Notes: generated by a model from the letters alone, not told the origin. DNA of 57,641 bases from Ornithinibacillus gellani (GCF_003730295.1 NZ_QTSZ01000019.1:1-57641); one strand, 5' to 3'. Shown: positions 8,871-18,151, numbered from the stretch's first letter. Numbers and translations: made by a program.

Positions 8871-9686
8871 ATGGTGGATTGGTTTCAAAAAGTACTTAGC
8901 AAAGAATGGAATATAACTCCAGCAGGCGGACTGACAGGCGATGCATATATTGCTGAGAAGGGGCAGCGCCGTTTATTTCTGAAACGCAATTCTTCTCCAT
9001 TTTTAGCGGTGCTTTCTGCAGAAGGAATTGTTCCAAAGCTTGTTTGGACAAAAAGGCTAGAAAATGGTGATGTCATAACTGCACAGGAATGGCTGGACGC
9101 CAGAGAATTGCAACCAGAGGAAATGCAGCATCAGCAGGTTGCACATTTATTAAGAAAAATCCACCAGTCTACAGAGCTATTAGATATGCTAAAGCGACTG
9201 GGTAAAAAGCCAAATTCCTCAGAAAATCGTCTACAAGTAATCAAAAGTCGTTTAGAACAAGCATCCTTAAGTGAGCATCACACGGTGAAGCAGGCGCTAA
9301 ATTACTTGGAAAAACTACTTTATGTGACAGAAAATCAACGACAGGTTGTTTGTCATTGCGATTTAAATCATAATAATTTACTGTTAACAGATCATGGTAA
9401 ACTGTTTCTGATTGATTGGGAAAATGCGATGATTACAGATCCGGTAATCGATTATGGCTTGGTACTGCAATCTTATATACCTAAGGAAAATTGGCAGGAA
9501 TGGCTACTTAAATATGGTATTGCTAATGAAGCCTATTTGCATGAACGAATGTACTGGTATTTAGTATTAGATACCCTTCATTATATGTCCTTCCACAAGG
9601 AACGCATGGAAGATGTGAAATTTGATGAATCCTCCATGCATCTGGAAGCATTAGTGGAAGGGATTAGAAATAATATTTTGGACTAG
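8871..9686 (+). CDS. ytmP: phosphotransferase (APH/choline kinase fold), YtmP
   Basis: A 271-residue kinase-like protein. The catalytic loop reads VVCHCDLNHNNLLL (Brenner motif, near residue 160) and the metal-binding aspartate is in LIDWENA. Such proteins phosphorylate small hydroxyl compounds; the YtmP substrate is unknown. Start choice: ATG at 8871 with AGAGGA just upstream; an in-frame TTG at 8814 would add a hydrophobic stretch without a ribosome site. Its 3' end overlaps the convergent ytzH gene by 23 bases. A possible promoter (TTGCAA, 17 bases, TAATCT) lies at about 8742-8770. Confidence 0.85.
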   Translation: MVDWFQKVLSKEWNITPAGGLTGDAYIAEKGQRRLFLKRNSSPFLAVLSAEGIVPKLVWTKRLENGDVITAQEWLDARELQPEEMQHQQVAHLLRKIHQSTELLDMLKRLGKKPNSSENRLQVIKSRLEQASLSEHHTVKQALNYLEKLLYVTENQRQVVCHCDLNHNNLLLTDHGKLFLIDWENAMITDPVIDYGLVLQSYIPKENWQEWLLKYGIANEAYLHERMYWYLVLDTLHYMSFHKERMEDVKFDESSMHLEALVEGIRNNILD

Positions 9687-9960
9687 CTTGTTGAATAGCG
9701 GTCTTCCAATTCATAATTTGTTGCTCATTGGTCTGGATTAATTCCTGTAAATTAACAGCTGATTCTCCCTGTAATCCATATTGGTATATATCAGGAAGCT
9801 GTTGGACAAGGGTAGAATGGGCAAGTTGATTGGTAGCCATGATTGTTTTTACAATTCGTTTAATTTGCATATATTCAGAGACATTCCCATCTGATTCACT
9901 CAGATGGTCGTCTAAAATATCATGCAATAATTCCAACTGATGTTCAACAGTTAATGTCAT
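9664..9960 (-). CDS. ytzH: YtzH-like small protein
   Basis: A 98-residue acidic, mostly helical cytoplasmic protein with no recognised domain. It sits tail-to-tail with ytmP, as in B. subtilis, and I assign it to YtzH by this position and size. The start is the ATG at 9960, eight bases behind a perfect AGGAGG; an upstream in-frame start at 9978 would place the ribosome site inside the gene. The two genes share 23 bases at their 3' ends. Function unknown. Confidence 0.75.
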   Translation of the reverse strand: MTLTVEHQLELLHDILDDHLSESDGNVSEYMQIKRIVKTIMATNQLAHSTLVQQLPDIYQYGLQGESAVNLQELIQTNEQQIMNWKTAIQQASPKYYF

Positions 9961-10058
9961 AACTTTCACCTCCTGCAATAGTTTTTACTTCTAAAATTGA
10001 TTTTATGCATGAGGCGCTAATAGGTAAAGCGTAGTGTAAAGAAATGAGGGAATTTAAA

Positions 10059-10703
10059 TTGCGTCAACGTCATAAGCCATGGGCAGATGATTTTCTTGCT
10101 GAACATCAGCAGTTAATCATTCCAAATCCTGCTGAACTGAAAGGGAAATGGCAATCATTATTTGGTAATGCGAACCCGATTCATATTGAAATTGGTACAG
10201 GTAAAGGACAATTTTTAGTTGGCATGGGAAAACAGTATCCGGATGTCAACTTTATTGGAATTGAGCTTGCGAAAAGCGTTATTGTAACAGCAGGTCAGAA
10301 AATACTAGACTCCGAACTTTCTAATATTCGTCTCTTACATATCAATGCCATTGATATCCGAGATATTTTTGCAGATCATGAAATTGCAATGATATATTTA
10401 AATTTTTCCGACCCTTGGCCAAAAAATAGACATGAAAAGCGTCGTTTAACCTACGCTCGTTTTTTAGATCAGTATCAGCATATATTGGAGCCTAGTGGTC
10501 ATATAACGCTCAAAACGGATAATCAAGGCTTATTTGAATACTCCTTGGTAAGTTTTTCTCAATTTGGACTGAAGCTGGAAGAAGCGAATGTAGATTTACA
10601 TGCCCTACAAGATCCTACTAATGTGATGACAGAATATGAGGAAAAGTTCTCTTCCAAAGGGCAGCGAATATATCGCTGTAGGGCAAGATTTCCAAAAGAA
10701 TAA
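10059..10703 (+). CDS. trmB: tRNA (guanine-N7-)-methyltransferase TrmB
   Basis: A 214-residue SAM-dependent methyltransferase that makes m7G46 in tRNA. The SAM-binding IEIGTGKGQFL block is near residue 47. The family motif NFSDPWPKNRHEKRRLT near residue 120 and the C-terminal TEYEEKF are intact. The family usually begins MRxRxKPWA, which fits a TTG start at 10059 (MRQRHKPWA), seven bases behind GAGGGA. The ATG at 10044 has no ribosome site and would add five unusual residues. Confidence 0.93.
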   Translation: MRQRHKPWADDFLAEHQQLIIPNPAELKGKWQSLFGNANPIHIEIGTGKGQFLVGMGKQYPDVNFIGIELAKSVIVTAGQKILDSELSNIRLLHINAIDIRDIFADHEIAMIYLNFSDPWPKNRHEKRRLTYARFLDQYQHILEPSGHITLKTDNQGLFEYSLVSFSQFGLKLEEANVDLHALQDPTNVMTEYEEKFSSKGQRIYRCRARFPKE

Positions 10704-10755
10704 AAAGAAAGACGGCATATCTTCGGTTATTTCGATAGATGGTCACGTCTGAACT

Positions 10756-10805
10756 AAAAGCACCACCAACATTCTCAAAATGGAATGTGGTGATGCTTTT
10801 TTACT
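10756..10805 (+). terminator. Rho-independent terminator after trmB
   Basis: AAAGCACCACCAACATTC pairs with GAATGTGGTGATGCTTT around a short loop, with one mismatch and one bulge, followed by a run of T. The remaining 200 bases up to ytnP hold no gene that I can support, only the CcpA-type site described separately. Confidence 0.75.
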
Positions 10806-10940
10806 GTGAAAATTGGCATAGCGCCAGGTAACGTCATGCTAATTAGCGGCAGCCCTAAGGATCATGGATAAGATTGTCTAACAAAGGATACCAGGCATAT
10901 ATTCTGTTAGGAACTTTCGATTTATGGAATTTACGAGAAG

Positions 10941-10954
10941 TGAAACCGTTTGCA
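10941..10954. promoter_or_regulatory. candidate cre (CcpA) site upstream of ytnP
   Basis: TGAAACCGTTTGCA fits the cre consensus TGWAANCGNTNWCA at 13 of 14 positions (G instead of W at position 12). It lies about 70 bases upstream of the ytnP start and overlaps a TTGCAA hexamer that could be a -35 box. CcpA itself is encoded at 26061-27062. A single site of this kind can arise by chance in AT-rich DNA. Confidence 0.4.
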
Positions 10955-11021
10955 AGTTATATTGTTTTTCCGTTAGACTAGTTTTAAGGTATCGCTAATA
11001 GATATAGAGAGGGGATTGCAC

Positions 11022-11876
11022 TTGGAAACCTTACAAATTGGACGCGCCAAACTAACATGGTTGCGTGGTGGTGTTAACTTATTAGATGGTGGAGCGATGT
11101 TTGGAGTTGTTCCAAAGGCACTATGGAGCAGGAAATATCCACACGATGATAAAAACCGAATTGAATTACGTACAGATCCAATCCTATTACAACTGGATGG
11201 AAAACAAATCCTGATTGATTCAGGGATGGGTAATGATAAGCTTACAGAGAAACAATTACGTAATTTTGGTGTATTGGAGCAATCCCATGTACGCAAGTCA
11301 TTGAAGCAGTTGGGATTAACACCTGATGATATTGATATTATCTTGATGACGCATTTACATTTTGATCATGCTTGTGGATTAACTGAAAAAAATGGTGAGG
11401 AATATCAATCCATTTTTCGGCAAGCGACTATTTATACTTCTAAAATAGAATGGCATGAAATACAACATCCTAATATTCGCTCCGTGAATACGTACTGGGA
11501 AATGAATTGGAAACCGATTGTAAATCAAGTTAAAACCTTTGAAGAAACGATAGAAATTCTCCCAGGTTTGAAAATGATCCATACTGGTGGCCATTCAGAT
11601 GGCCATGCAATTATTATATTTGAAGAAGGAGAACACTGTTTTATTCATATGGCGGATCTGATGCCGACAAATGGGCACCAAAATAAGCTTTGGGCTTTAG
11701 CTTATGATGATTATCCTGTTACTTCCGTGCATGAAAAAGAAAAATGGATGAAGTACGGTTGTGATAAGCATGCATGGTACACCTTCTATCATGATGCATA
11801 CTATCGAGCGATGCAACTGGATGAGAATGGAGATAGGAAGCAGGTGCTAAAGAGAGAACGCTATGAATACAAATAA
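11022..11876 (+). CDS. ytnP: MBL-fold metallohydrolase, YtnP (lactonase-like)
   Basis: A 284-residue metallo-beta-lactamase-fold enzyme. The metal-binding motif THLHFDH is near residue 110, with further ligands in HTGGHSDGH and in MADLMP. B. subtilis YtnP is reported to inactivate a gamma-butyrolactone signal of Streptomyces, so a lactonase role is plausible. Start: TTG at 11022 gives METLQIG, the usual N-terminus of the family, seven bases behind GAGAGGGG; the TTG at 11016 is too close to the ribosome site. Confidence 0.88.
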   Translation: METLQIGRAKLTWLRGGVNLLDGGAMFGVVPKALWSRKYPHDDKNRIELRTDPILLQLDGKQILIDSGMGNDKLTEKQLRNFGVLEQSHVRKSLKQLGLTPDDIDIILMTHLHFDHACGLTEKNGEEYQSIFRQATIYTSKIEWHEIQHPNIRSVNTYWEMNWKPIVNQVKTFEETIEILPGLKMIHTGGHSDGHAIIIFEEGEHCFIHMADLMPTNGHQNKLWALAYDDYPVTSVHEKEKWMKYGCDKHAWYTFYHDAYYRAMQLDENGDRKQVLKRERYEYK

Positions 11877-11888
11877 ACGGTGGACATG

Positions 11889-11927
11889 CAAAACCAGCCC
11901 GTGATTCGGGCTGGTTTGTACGTTTTT
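11889..11927. terminator. bidirectional terminator between ytnP and ytzB
   Basis: AAACCAGCCCG and CGGGCTGGTTT form an 11-bp perfect stem with a 5-base loop, followed by a T-rich tract. It lies between two convergent genes and can serve both. Confidence 0.88.
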
Positions 11928-11950
11928 ATTCAGATACTTGCCATATTATT

Positions 11951-12271
11951 TTATGCAGTTTGCACCGAACCGATGACTGCACCGGTATCGACGTCTACAT
12001 AAAATTCATATTGTTTATTTTCCCCGTCTATATTCCGGGTGATGCCACCACGATAGGCATGGTATAAGAGACCGTTTTTCTCAACTTCTTCCGGCTTCAT
12101 ATAAATCCAAGAACCACTAATTGGACCTTTTTTCTTAAAGGTTTCCTTAGCATTGTTCAATGCCTTTTCCGGTGTAATGGTTTGATACTGGTCCAACTGT
12201 TGTTTAATGACGAAACCAGCCGCTACACCTAGTCCAGCTGCGAGAATTACCTTTTTTTTGCTCATTTTCAT
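11951..12271 (-). CDS. ytzB: PepSY-domain membrane-anchored protein, YtzB-like
   Basis: A 106-residue protein with an N-terminal membrane anchor (VILAAGLGVAAGFVI, residues 8-22) and an exported PepSY-type domain (ITPEKALNNAKETFKKKGPI ... YEFYVDVDTGAVIGS, written with a gap). PepSY domains are thought to inhibit proteases or to bind peptides outside the cell. AGAGGTGAA precedes two candidate ATGs at 12271 and 12265; either is possible. Size and position match B. subtilis ytzB. Confidence 0.8.
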   Translation of the reverse strand: MKMSKKKVILAAGLGVAAGFVIKQQLDQYQTITPEKALNNAKETFKKKGPISGSWIYMKPEEVEKNGLLYHAYRGGITRNIDGENKQYEFYVDVDTGAVIGSVQTA

Positions 12272-12380
12272 TTCACCTCTTGCAAAAGTGATTTAGTAGA
12301 TGTTGTTTAATATTCATTCCTTAGTATACCGTATTAAAATAAAAATAGAAAATATTTTAACGTTTCGATTGTGGAAAGCA

Positions 12381-12409
12381 TTGGTCAGTTTCGATATACT
12401 TGGTATATT
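12381..12409 (+). promoter_or_regulatory. sigma-A-type promoter of ytoP
   Basis: TTGGTC (12381-12386), a 17-base spacer and TATATT (12404-12409). It lies 19 bases before the ytoP start codon. Confidence 0.55.
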
Positions 12410-12427
12410 ACATAGAATAGAGGGTGA

Positions 12428-13504
12428 ATGGAGAAAATGAATCAGGAAACACTAGAATTATTTAAAACATTGACAGAATTACAAGGCGCACCTGGTAATG
12501 AGCATTTGGTACGTTCATTTATGCGTGGTGAATTAGAAAAGTATGCGGATGAACTGATTCAAGACAACCTTGGAGGAATCTTTGGTGTCAAAAAAGGTAC
12601 AGGACCTCGTGTTATGGTTGCGGGACACATGGATGAAGTTGGTTTCATGGTTACCCAAATTACGGATAATGGGATGCTTCGTTTTCAACCATTAGGAGGC
12701 TGGTGGAATCAAGTATTACTAGCACAACGTGTACAAATTATGACGGATAATGGCCCGGTTACAGGTGTTATCGGTTCTATACCGCCACATAACTTAACAG
12801 ATGAACAACGGAAAAAACCGATGGAAATTAAACATATGCTTATTGATATTGGTGCAGATGACCGTGCAGATGCAGAAAATATTGGAATTAAGCCAGGGCA
12901 ATCCATCTTGCCAATCTGCCCATTTACACCAATGGCCAATTCTAAAAAAATATTGGCAAAAGCTTGGGATAATCGTTATGGTTGTGGATTAGCAATTGAG
13001 CTATTAAAAGAGTTGCAGGGGAAGGAAGTACCGAATGAACTGTATGCTGGCGCTACCGTACAGGAAGAAGTTGGACTACGAGGTGCTAGAGTAGCCGCAC
13101 ATATGATTCAGCCAGATATTTTTTATGCATTGGATGCTTCTCCGGCAAATGATATGTCTGGTGATAAAAAAGAATTTGGTCAGCTAGGTAAAGGTGCATT
13201 ATTGCGGATTTTCGATCGCTCGATGATTACACATAAAGGAATGCGCGAATTTATTTTGGATACTGCAGAATCAAATCAAATTCCTTATCAATACTTTATT
13301 TCTCAAGGTGGAACAGATGCCGGACAGGTTCATATTGCGAATGAAGGTGTACCTTCAGCTGTGATCGGTATTTGCTCACGTTATATTCATACATCTTCCT
13401 CTATCATTCATGTGGATGATTATCAAGCTGCAAAAGAATTGCTTGTAAAGCTCGTTCAGACAACGGATCAGCAAACAGTAGATGCCATTCGCAAAAACAG
13501 CTAA
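12428..13504 (+). CDS. ytoP: M42-family aminopeptidase (YtoP)
   Basis: A 358-residue metallopeptidase of the M42 (glutamyl/leucyl aminopeptidase, tetrahedral aminopeptidase) family. Metal ligands are visible in [10 protein letters not shown] (His and Asp near residue 68), in the WDNRYGCG block near residue 180, and in the catalytic pair of QEEVGLRGA near residue 215. The family trims free peptides in the cytoplasm. ATG at 12428 and a second at 12437 both lie close to AGAGGG; the start is therefore uncertain by three residues. The next gene begins 16 bases downstream, so the two form an operon. Confidence 0.9.
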   Translation: MEKMNQETLELFKTLTELQGAPGNEHLVRSFMRGELEKYADELIQDNLGGIFGVKKGTGPRVMVAGHMDEVGFMVTQITDNGMLRFQPLGGWWNQVLLAQRVQIMTDNGPVTGVIGSIPPHNLTDEQRKKPMEIKHMLIDIGADDRADAENIGIKPGQSILPICPFTPMANSKKILAKAWDNRYGCGLAIELLKELQGKEVPNELYAGATVQEEVGLRGARVAAHMIQPDIFYALDASPANDMSGDKKEFGQLGKGALLRIFDRSMITHKGMREFILDTAESNQIPYQYFISQGGTDAGQVHIANEGVPSAVIGICSRYIHTSSSIIHVDDYQAAKELLVKLVQTTDQQTVDAIRKNS

Positions 13505-13520
13505 TCAGTCATGAGGAGGA

Positions 13521-14042
13521 ATGGCAGTGAAGATTGTCATTGGAACACAAAACCCAGCCAAACGAAAGGCTGTACAACTAGTATTTCCTGACGCTTTTTG
13601 TTCAGTAGTTGATGCACCATCTGATGTATCTGCACAACCATTTTCCGATGAAGAGACGAAAACTGGAGCGATCAATCGTGCGTTGTACAGTGTGAAGCAA
13701 ACAACTGGCGCCATCGGCATAGGACTGGAAGGTGGCGTAATGGAAATGCCGGACGGTCTGTATCTATGCAACTGGGGTGCGATTGCTACAGAAAATGAAG
13801 AAGTCTATACGGCATCAGGAGCTCGGATTAAGTTACCTGCTGAGGTAGCTGTAGCGCTTCAACAAGGTACAGAGCTCGGCGATGTGATGGATGAATATGT
13901 ACAACAGCATGGCGTCCGTCATAAAGAGGGTGCGATAGGTATTTTTACCAATCAGCTCGTTTCCAGACAGGAAATGTTTGCGCATGTATTATTGCTGTTA
14001 AAAGGCCAATGGGAATATACAAAAAAAGGATGTACCGATTAA
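13521..14042 (+). CDS. DUF84 family inosine/xanthosine triphosphatase (YjjX-like)
   Basis: A 173-residue protein beginning VIGTQNPAKRKAVQLVF, the usual N-terminus of the DUF84/YjjX NTPase group. The group removes non-canonical ITP and XTP from the nucleotide pool. The conserved block GIGLEGGV near residue 73 and the GVRHKEGAIGIFT region near residue 132 support it. The ATG at 13521 sits behind GAGGAGGA. The gene follows ytoP at 16 bases, and its stop codon lies inside its own terminator. Confidence 0.85.
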   Translation: MAVKIVIGTQNPAKRKAVQLVFPDAFCSVVDAPSDVSAQPFSDEETKTGAINRALYSVKQTTGAIGIGLEGGVMEMPDGLYLCNWGAIATENEEVYTASGARIKLPAEVAVALQQGTELGDVMDEYVQQHGVRHKEGAIGIFTNQLVSRQEMFAHVLLLLKGQWEYTKKGCTD

Positions 14043-14059
14043 ATTCGGACATCCTTTTT
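14023..14059 (+). terminator. terminator overlapping the DUF84 stop codon
   Basis: AAAAAGGATGT-A-CCGA pairs with TCGG-A-CATCCTTTTT. The loop contains the TAA stop at 14040-14042, so the last codons of the gene form the left arm of the stem. Confidence 0.82.
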
Positions 14060-14205
14060 AAATTCTTCAACTTTAACACCTTGTTAACTTTCATTTTTCC
14101 GTTATGCAGCGTCTCCCTACAGCAGAATCGTGAGGAAATAAGAATTGTATATCTATTGTTTAAATTAGTGTACCGAAGCAATTTGTTAGCCTTATCCAAG
14201 GCTAC

Positions 14206-14391
14206 TTAATTATTAATGGTATCATTTGTCTTTTTAAAATGTTTATTTGTTATTGCTGCAGATGAAACCAAAGGAACCAACAATAGACTCCACAAGAAAA
14301 ATCCCCATTGGTCTGTTACAAGTGACAATACGAAGAAAAAAATAAGCGCGATGATCCCAATGTAAATGGTCTGTCTTTGAGGTTTGCTCAT
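14206..14391 (-). CDS. small two-helix membrane protein, 61 aa, hypothetical
   Basis: A short protein with two hydrophobic segments (residues 9-26 and 28-46) and a basic, polar tail, so probably a small inner-membrane protein. AGGAGG lies eight bases before the ATG at 14391, which supports expression. It starts only 15 bases from the tandem repeat array, so the array occupies its promoter region. I recognise no family. Confidence 0.65.
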   Translation of the reverse strand: MSKPQRQTIYIGIIALIFFFVLSLVTDQWGFFLWSLLLVPLVSSAAITNKHFKKTNDTINN

Positions 14392-14405
14392 TCAACCAAT
14401 CCTCC

Positions 14406-15020
14406 TTTATCACAGATTAACTGGCTGTAAGACCCTACATCAATATTTTTGTTGATAACAAGAATTGTAAGTGGGGGTCAACAGCCAGTAAAGGCCTGAT
14501 TGGTTCAACTAACAATCAGTGGAGAAAGTGCGAAAACTCCCACTGATTGAAGTTTCACTTTATCACAGATTAACTGGCTGTAAGCCCCCCACAAAGAATT
14601 TTGTTGATAATAAGAATGGTAAGTGGGGGTCAACAGCCAGTAAAGGCCTGATTGGTTCAACTAACAATCAGTGGAGAAAGTGCGAAAACTCCCACTGATT
14701 GAAGTTTCACTTTATCACAGATTAACTGGCTGTAAGCCTCCCACAAAGAATTTTGTTGATAATAAGAATGGTAAGTGGGGGATCAACAGCCAGTAAAGGC
14801 CTGATTGGTTCAACTAACAATCAGTGGGTAAAGAGCAAAAAACCCACTGATTGAAGTTTCACTTTATCACAGATTAACTGGTTTTAAGCCCCCCACAAAG
14901 AATTTTGTTGATAATAAGAATGGTAAGTGGGGGATCAACAGCCAGTAAAGGCCTGATTGGTTCAACTAACAATCAGTGGGTAAAGAGCAAAAAACCCACT
15001 GATTGAAGTTTCACTTTATC
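14406..15020 (+). repeat. four tandem copies of the 152-bp structured repeat
   Basis: Units begin with TTTATCACAGATTAACTGG at 14406, 14559, 14711 and 14863, and the last closes at TTTATC 15015-15020. Periods are 153, 152, 152 and 152 bases. Each unit contains stem A (ACTGGCTGT...ACAGCCAGT with an inner CCCCCAC/GTGGGGG arm) and stem B (CAATCAGTGG...CCACTGATTG). The tip of stem B differs between copies but stays paired (GGAG with CTCC in copies 1-2, GGGT with ACCC in copies 3-4). The array lies between the 3' end of ytoQ and the 61-residue membrane protein gene, both on the minus strand. There is no open reading frame across units. Confidence 0.93.
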
Positions 15021-15031
15021 CCTGCAACCAA

Positions 15032-15472
15032 TTATTTAAAAATATATGCTAGAACATCAACGGCTTGTTCCACGGTTTCTACAGTGACATTGGCCTTATT
15101 GGAAAGCTCCTTTAACGGATGGATTAGTGATGGCGGACGGACAATAATTGTTGGCTTGTTCATTGTAATAGCGGCACTTGCATCCATCGCCGTATTCCAT
15201 TGCTTATATTTTTCTCCAAAAAGTGCAATTACAACATCTGACTTTTGCATGAGTACTTGTGTACGAAAGTTATTGATGCTTGAAGCAGCATCATCCTTAT
15301 AATAGGCGCTTGGCTGCTCTCCTAAAATATGCTCCCCTATATCATCAGAAAGATCATGATTTGTTTGCGGGGCTACAAAGTGAAGGGCTAAGTTTTTATC
15401 TTTGGCTATCTGTTTAACCTGTTCCCGCCAATCATCATGAATTTGACCTGCTAAATAAACGGTTAATTCCAC
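15032..15472 (-). CDS. ytoQ: YtoQ family protein
   Basis: A 146-residue cytoplasmic protein beginning LTVYLAGQIHDDWREQV, with the conserved SDDIGEHILG and DVVIALFGEKYKQWNTAMDA blocks (split to respect length). The fold resembles nucleoside 2-deoxyribosyltransferase-like Rossmann proteins, but the activity is unproven. Synteny (between ytoP and ytpP) matches B. subtilis ytoQ. GGAGGAGATTGTTG precedes the ATG at 15472. Confidence 0.85.
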   Translation of the reverse strand: MELTVYLAGQIHDDWREQVKQIAKDKNLALHFVAPQTNHDLSDDIGEHILGEQPSAYYKDDAASSINNFRTQVLMQKSDVVIALFGEKYKQWNTAMDASAAITMNKPTIIVRPPSLIHPLKELSNKANVTVETVEQAVDVLAYIFK

Positions 15473-15645
15473 AACAATCTCCTCCTAAAATGTTATCATT
15501 TGCTTCTATTCTAGCAAAGACTTACCGTATGCTCCATTAATCCTATTTGTAAGAACCATGATTTAGAAATGGATTCCTTTAATTTTGTATCTAATTGTAG
15601 TAAGATAAAGTTCGATTCACTAGTGTTGGTATAGGGGGAAACCAT

Positions 15646-16182
15646 TTGAAAGTATCAACCGTAATATCTATTCTTTTAGCTTTGGCTGCGATTGTTTTTC
15701 TCACCATTCGTTCTATGGAAACCGAAGAACAGGTGATTGAAAAAACAAAAGATGCAATGGAGCAGGCGTTTGAACAACCAAATGCTTTACAATCGAATTA
15801 TCAAGGCGAGGAATATTCTTTTTATCTTCCAGACGAGCTGGTTGTAGAAGAGGAAGATGCTAATAATATTATCTTAACAAACGATGCAGGTCAGACCTTC
15901 ATTGTATTTTATAATGCTTTAGAAGGGCCAACAAGCATGGTTTATTATCAAGCAGCGAAGGATTCAAGTGCTTTGCTTTATGAGTCCTTTTCAACAGAAG
16001 ATGTGTTTGGTTACATTCGAATCATGTCTGATCAAGACAGGAAAAATTCATATGAATTACAGATAGGTGTTGGTGGCGTAAAGTTGACAACTTACACAAA
16101 ACAACGACATTTAAAAAAAGATGCACTCCACATGCTGCAAATCGCCCAAACCATTCAAAATAAACCAACACAGACAAAATAA
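15646..16182 (+). CDS. membrane-anchored extracellular protein, unknown function
   Basis: A 178-residue protein with an N-terminal hydrophobic anchor (residues 4-22, STVISILLALAAIVFLTI) and an acidic exported domain. I see no known catalytic motif. TTG at 15646 is the start, seven bases behind GGGGGAAA. It lies 27 bases before the thioredoxin-like gene and is probably co-transcribed with ytpP, ytpQ and ytpR. Not recognised beyond this. Confidence 0.7.
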   Translation: MKVSTVISILLALAAIVFLTIRSMETEEQVIEKTKDAMEQAFEQPNALQSNYQGEEYSFYLPDELVVEEEDANNIILTNDAGQTFIVFYNALEGPTSMVYYQAAKDSSALLYESFSTEDVFGYIRIMSDQDRKNSYELQIGVGGVKLTTYTKQRHLKKDALHMLQIAQTIQNKPTQTK

Positions 16183-16209
16183 ACGATACATGAGATAGGA
16201 GAGAATGAG

Positions 16210-16536
16210 ATGGAAGCATTACAATCTTTAGATCAATTAGAACAATTACAACAAAGTAAACAGCCGGTGATTTTGATGTTCACTGCGGACTGGTGTCCAG
16301 ACTGTCGTGTCATAGAACCATTTCTACCAGAGTTGGAGGAGCAATATACAACATATAAGTTCATCTCCGTAGACCGGGATGATTTTATAGAAGTGTGTCA
16401 AGAACATGACGTGTTTGGCATTCCGAGCTTTATTGCATTTCAAGATGGAAAGGAAATTGGCAGATTCGTAAGCAAGCTTCGAAAATCGAAAGAAGAAATA
16501 ACTGATTTTCTAGACAGCCTGTCAAATCAATCATGA
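16210..16536 (+). CDS. ytpP: thioredoxin family protein YtpP
   Basis: A 108-residue thioredoxin-fold protein with the active site WCPDC (Cys residues near 29 and 32) in place of the classical [21 protein letters not shown] contains the conserved cis-proline. It probably acts in thiol-disulfide exchange in the cytoplasm. GGAGAGAATGAG precedes the ATG. It lies between an exported protein of unknown function and ytpQ, as in B. subtilis. Confidence 0.88.
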   Translation: MEALQSLDQLEQLQQSKQPVILMFTADWCPDCRVIEPFLPELEEQYTTYKFISVDRDDFIEVCQEHDVFGIPSFIAFQDGKEIGRFVSKLRKSKEEITDFLDSLSNQS

Positions 16537-16543
16537 GGGAGAC

Positions 16544-17359
16544 ATGGCAATGGCAATGAAAATGACAACCATTAAAATGAAACAAATATTAGAGGAAAGA
16601 TTAAAGCACGCGGGATATCGAACCTCTTATAATCGGGATAAAGATACACTACGAATTGAATGGAAAGAAACGAAGCAAGGAGTTACAGTCACACTTCCAA
16701 GCATTGTGGCAAAATATAATCAATCAGGTGATGAAGCAATTACGGATATCGTGGAGCACATACAGGAATCCATGCGAATCATGAACGAAGAACATAAACT
16801 CGACGGAATGGAAAAGTATATTTTCCCTGTTATTCGTTCTACATCCTTTCCCATGGAAACAAAAGCGGGAAAAAAGCTTATTTATAAAGAACATACTGCA
16901 GAAACACGCGTTTTTTATGCCATCGATCTAGGAAAATCCTATCGTTTGGTGGATGAAAAGATGCTGGAAAACGTTGGCTGGTCTTTAGAACATGTGGATG
17001 AAATTGCGACCTTTAATATCCGATCGCTTCCATATGATTATAAACAAGATACAGTAGCTGATAATGACTTTTACTTTATTGCAACACAGGATGGTTATGA
17101 TGCGAGCCGGATTTTAAATGATGCCTTTTTAGCAGAAATGAATGAAAAGGCAGCTGGAGAGCTTGCAATAGCAGTACCACATCAGGATGTGCTTATTTTA
17201 GCTGACATACGCAATAAAACAGGTTATGATATTCTAGCACAGATGACGATGAAATTTTTTGCGGAAGGAAGAATCCCTATTACTTCCTTAGCTTTTGTCT
17301 ATGAGAACAAGGCATTGACACCAATATTTATTTTGGCTAAAAATAAACGAGAAGAATAA
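16544..17359 (+). CDS. ytpQ: DUF1444 family protein YtpQ
   Basis: A 271-residue cytoplasmic protein matching the DUF1444/YtpQ group by size, by position and by the C-terminal pattern (LPYDY near residue 165, then a long mixed alpha/beta region). Function unknown. Three in-frame ATGs at 16544, 16550 and 16556 follow GAGGGAG; the second has the best spacing, but I keep the first. It follows ytpP by seven bases and precedes ytpR by 15 bases. Confidence 0.82.
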   Translation: MAMAMKMTTIKMKQILEERLKHAGYRTSYNRDKDTLRIEWKETKQGVTVTLPSIVAKYNQSGDEAITDIVEHIQESMRIMNEEHKLDGMEKYIFPVIRSTSFPMETKAGKKLIYKEHTAETRVFYAIDLGKSYRLVDEKMLENVGWSLEHVDEIATFNIRSLPYDYKQDTVADNDFYFIATQDGYDASRILNDAFLAEMNEKAAGELAIAVPHQDVLILADIRNKTGYDILAQMTMKFFAEGRIPITSLAFVYENKALTPIFILAKNKREE

Positions 17360-17374
17360 AAGGAAGTGTAGAAG

Positions 17375-17983
17375 ATGGATGTATTTTATAATGCAAATGG
17401 GGTAGGAGATGTCCTGCTCGTACCACTTGCTGAGGGCGATCGCGAGCAGGTAAAGGTCGAAACTTTTGGTCCAGTCGCTAAAATGAGCAGTGCAACTGAT
17501 GGTAAAGTGTTAGGCTATAATATATTTGACGCATCCAAGTACGTAGATGTGGCTGGAAATGGAAAAATAACTTTAACAGAACCAATGCTTACACAGATTA
17601 AGCAAGTGTTTGAAGACAACCAGCTGAACGATGCTTTGGATTTTGATTTATCACCTAAATTTGTTGTTGGTTATGTGTTGGAGAAATCTCCACATGAAAA
17701 TGCTGATAAACTAAGCGTTTGTCAAGTGGATGTTGGAGAAGAAGCGCCGTTACAAATTGTATGCGGTGCACCGAATATCGATGCCGGTCAAAAAGTAGTC
17801 GTTGCAAAAATTGGTGCTGTAATGCCAAGTGGATTGCGTATTAAACCGTCAACTTTAAGAGGGGTACCTTCGAATGGTATGATATGCTCACAAAAAGAAC
17901 TAAATTTACCGAATGCACCAGAAGAAAAAGGAATTTATGTTTTGGAGGAATCCTTTACTGTTGGACAAGCATTTGAATTTTAA
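17375..17983 (+). CDS. ytpR: YtpR family tRNA-binding-domain protein
   Basis: A 202-residue protein with a C-terminal EMAP/Arc1p-type tRNA-binding OB fold (residues 90-200). Key elements are [33 protein letters not shown] and the [10 protein letters not shown] block. The same fold forms the N-terminus of bacterial PheT, and the free-standing YtpR group has no proven role. GGAAGTGTAGAAG precedes the ATG. It is the last gene of the ytpPQR run. Confidence 0.88.
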   Translation: MDVFYNANGVGDVLLVPLAEGDREQVKVETFGPVAKMSSATDGKVLGYNIFDASKYVDVAGNGKITLTEPMLTQIKQVFEDNQLNDALDFDLSPKFVVGYVLEKSPHENADKLSVCQVDVGEEAPLQIVCGAPNIDAGQKVVVAKIGAVMPSGLRIKPSTLRGVPSNGMICSQKELNLPNAPEEKGIYVLEESFTVGQAFEF

Positions 17984-18002
17984 TGTTGGTTTTTCATTTG
18001 TT

Positions 18003-18040
18003 GGAGCAACCTGTGTATACATGCATGGGTTGCTTTAAAA
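18003..18040 (+). terminator. possible weak terminator after ytpR
   Basis: AGCAACC and GGGTTGCT pair around a 15-base loop, followed by TTTAAAATT. The T-run is poor, so this may be only a partial stop before sftA. Confidence 0.4.
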
Positions 18041-18151
18041 TTGTCCAAACAACTGCATAAATGTTAAAAAACTGTTAAAATGAGAATATATGTGTAGTGT
18101 TTGTAAAAAACCGTACATACGATGCAAATTGAAGGAAAAGAGTGAACAAAT

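Noticed and set aside
14406-15020. CRISPR array
   Set aside because: The repeat is 152 bp and units are nearly identical throughout, with no unique spacers and no cas genes in the window.
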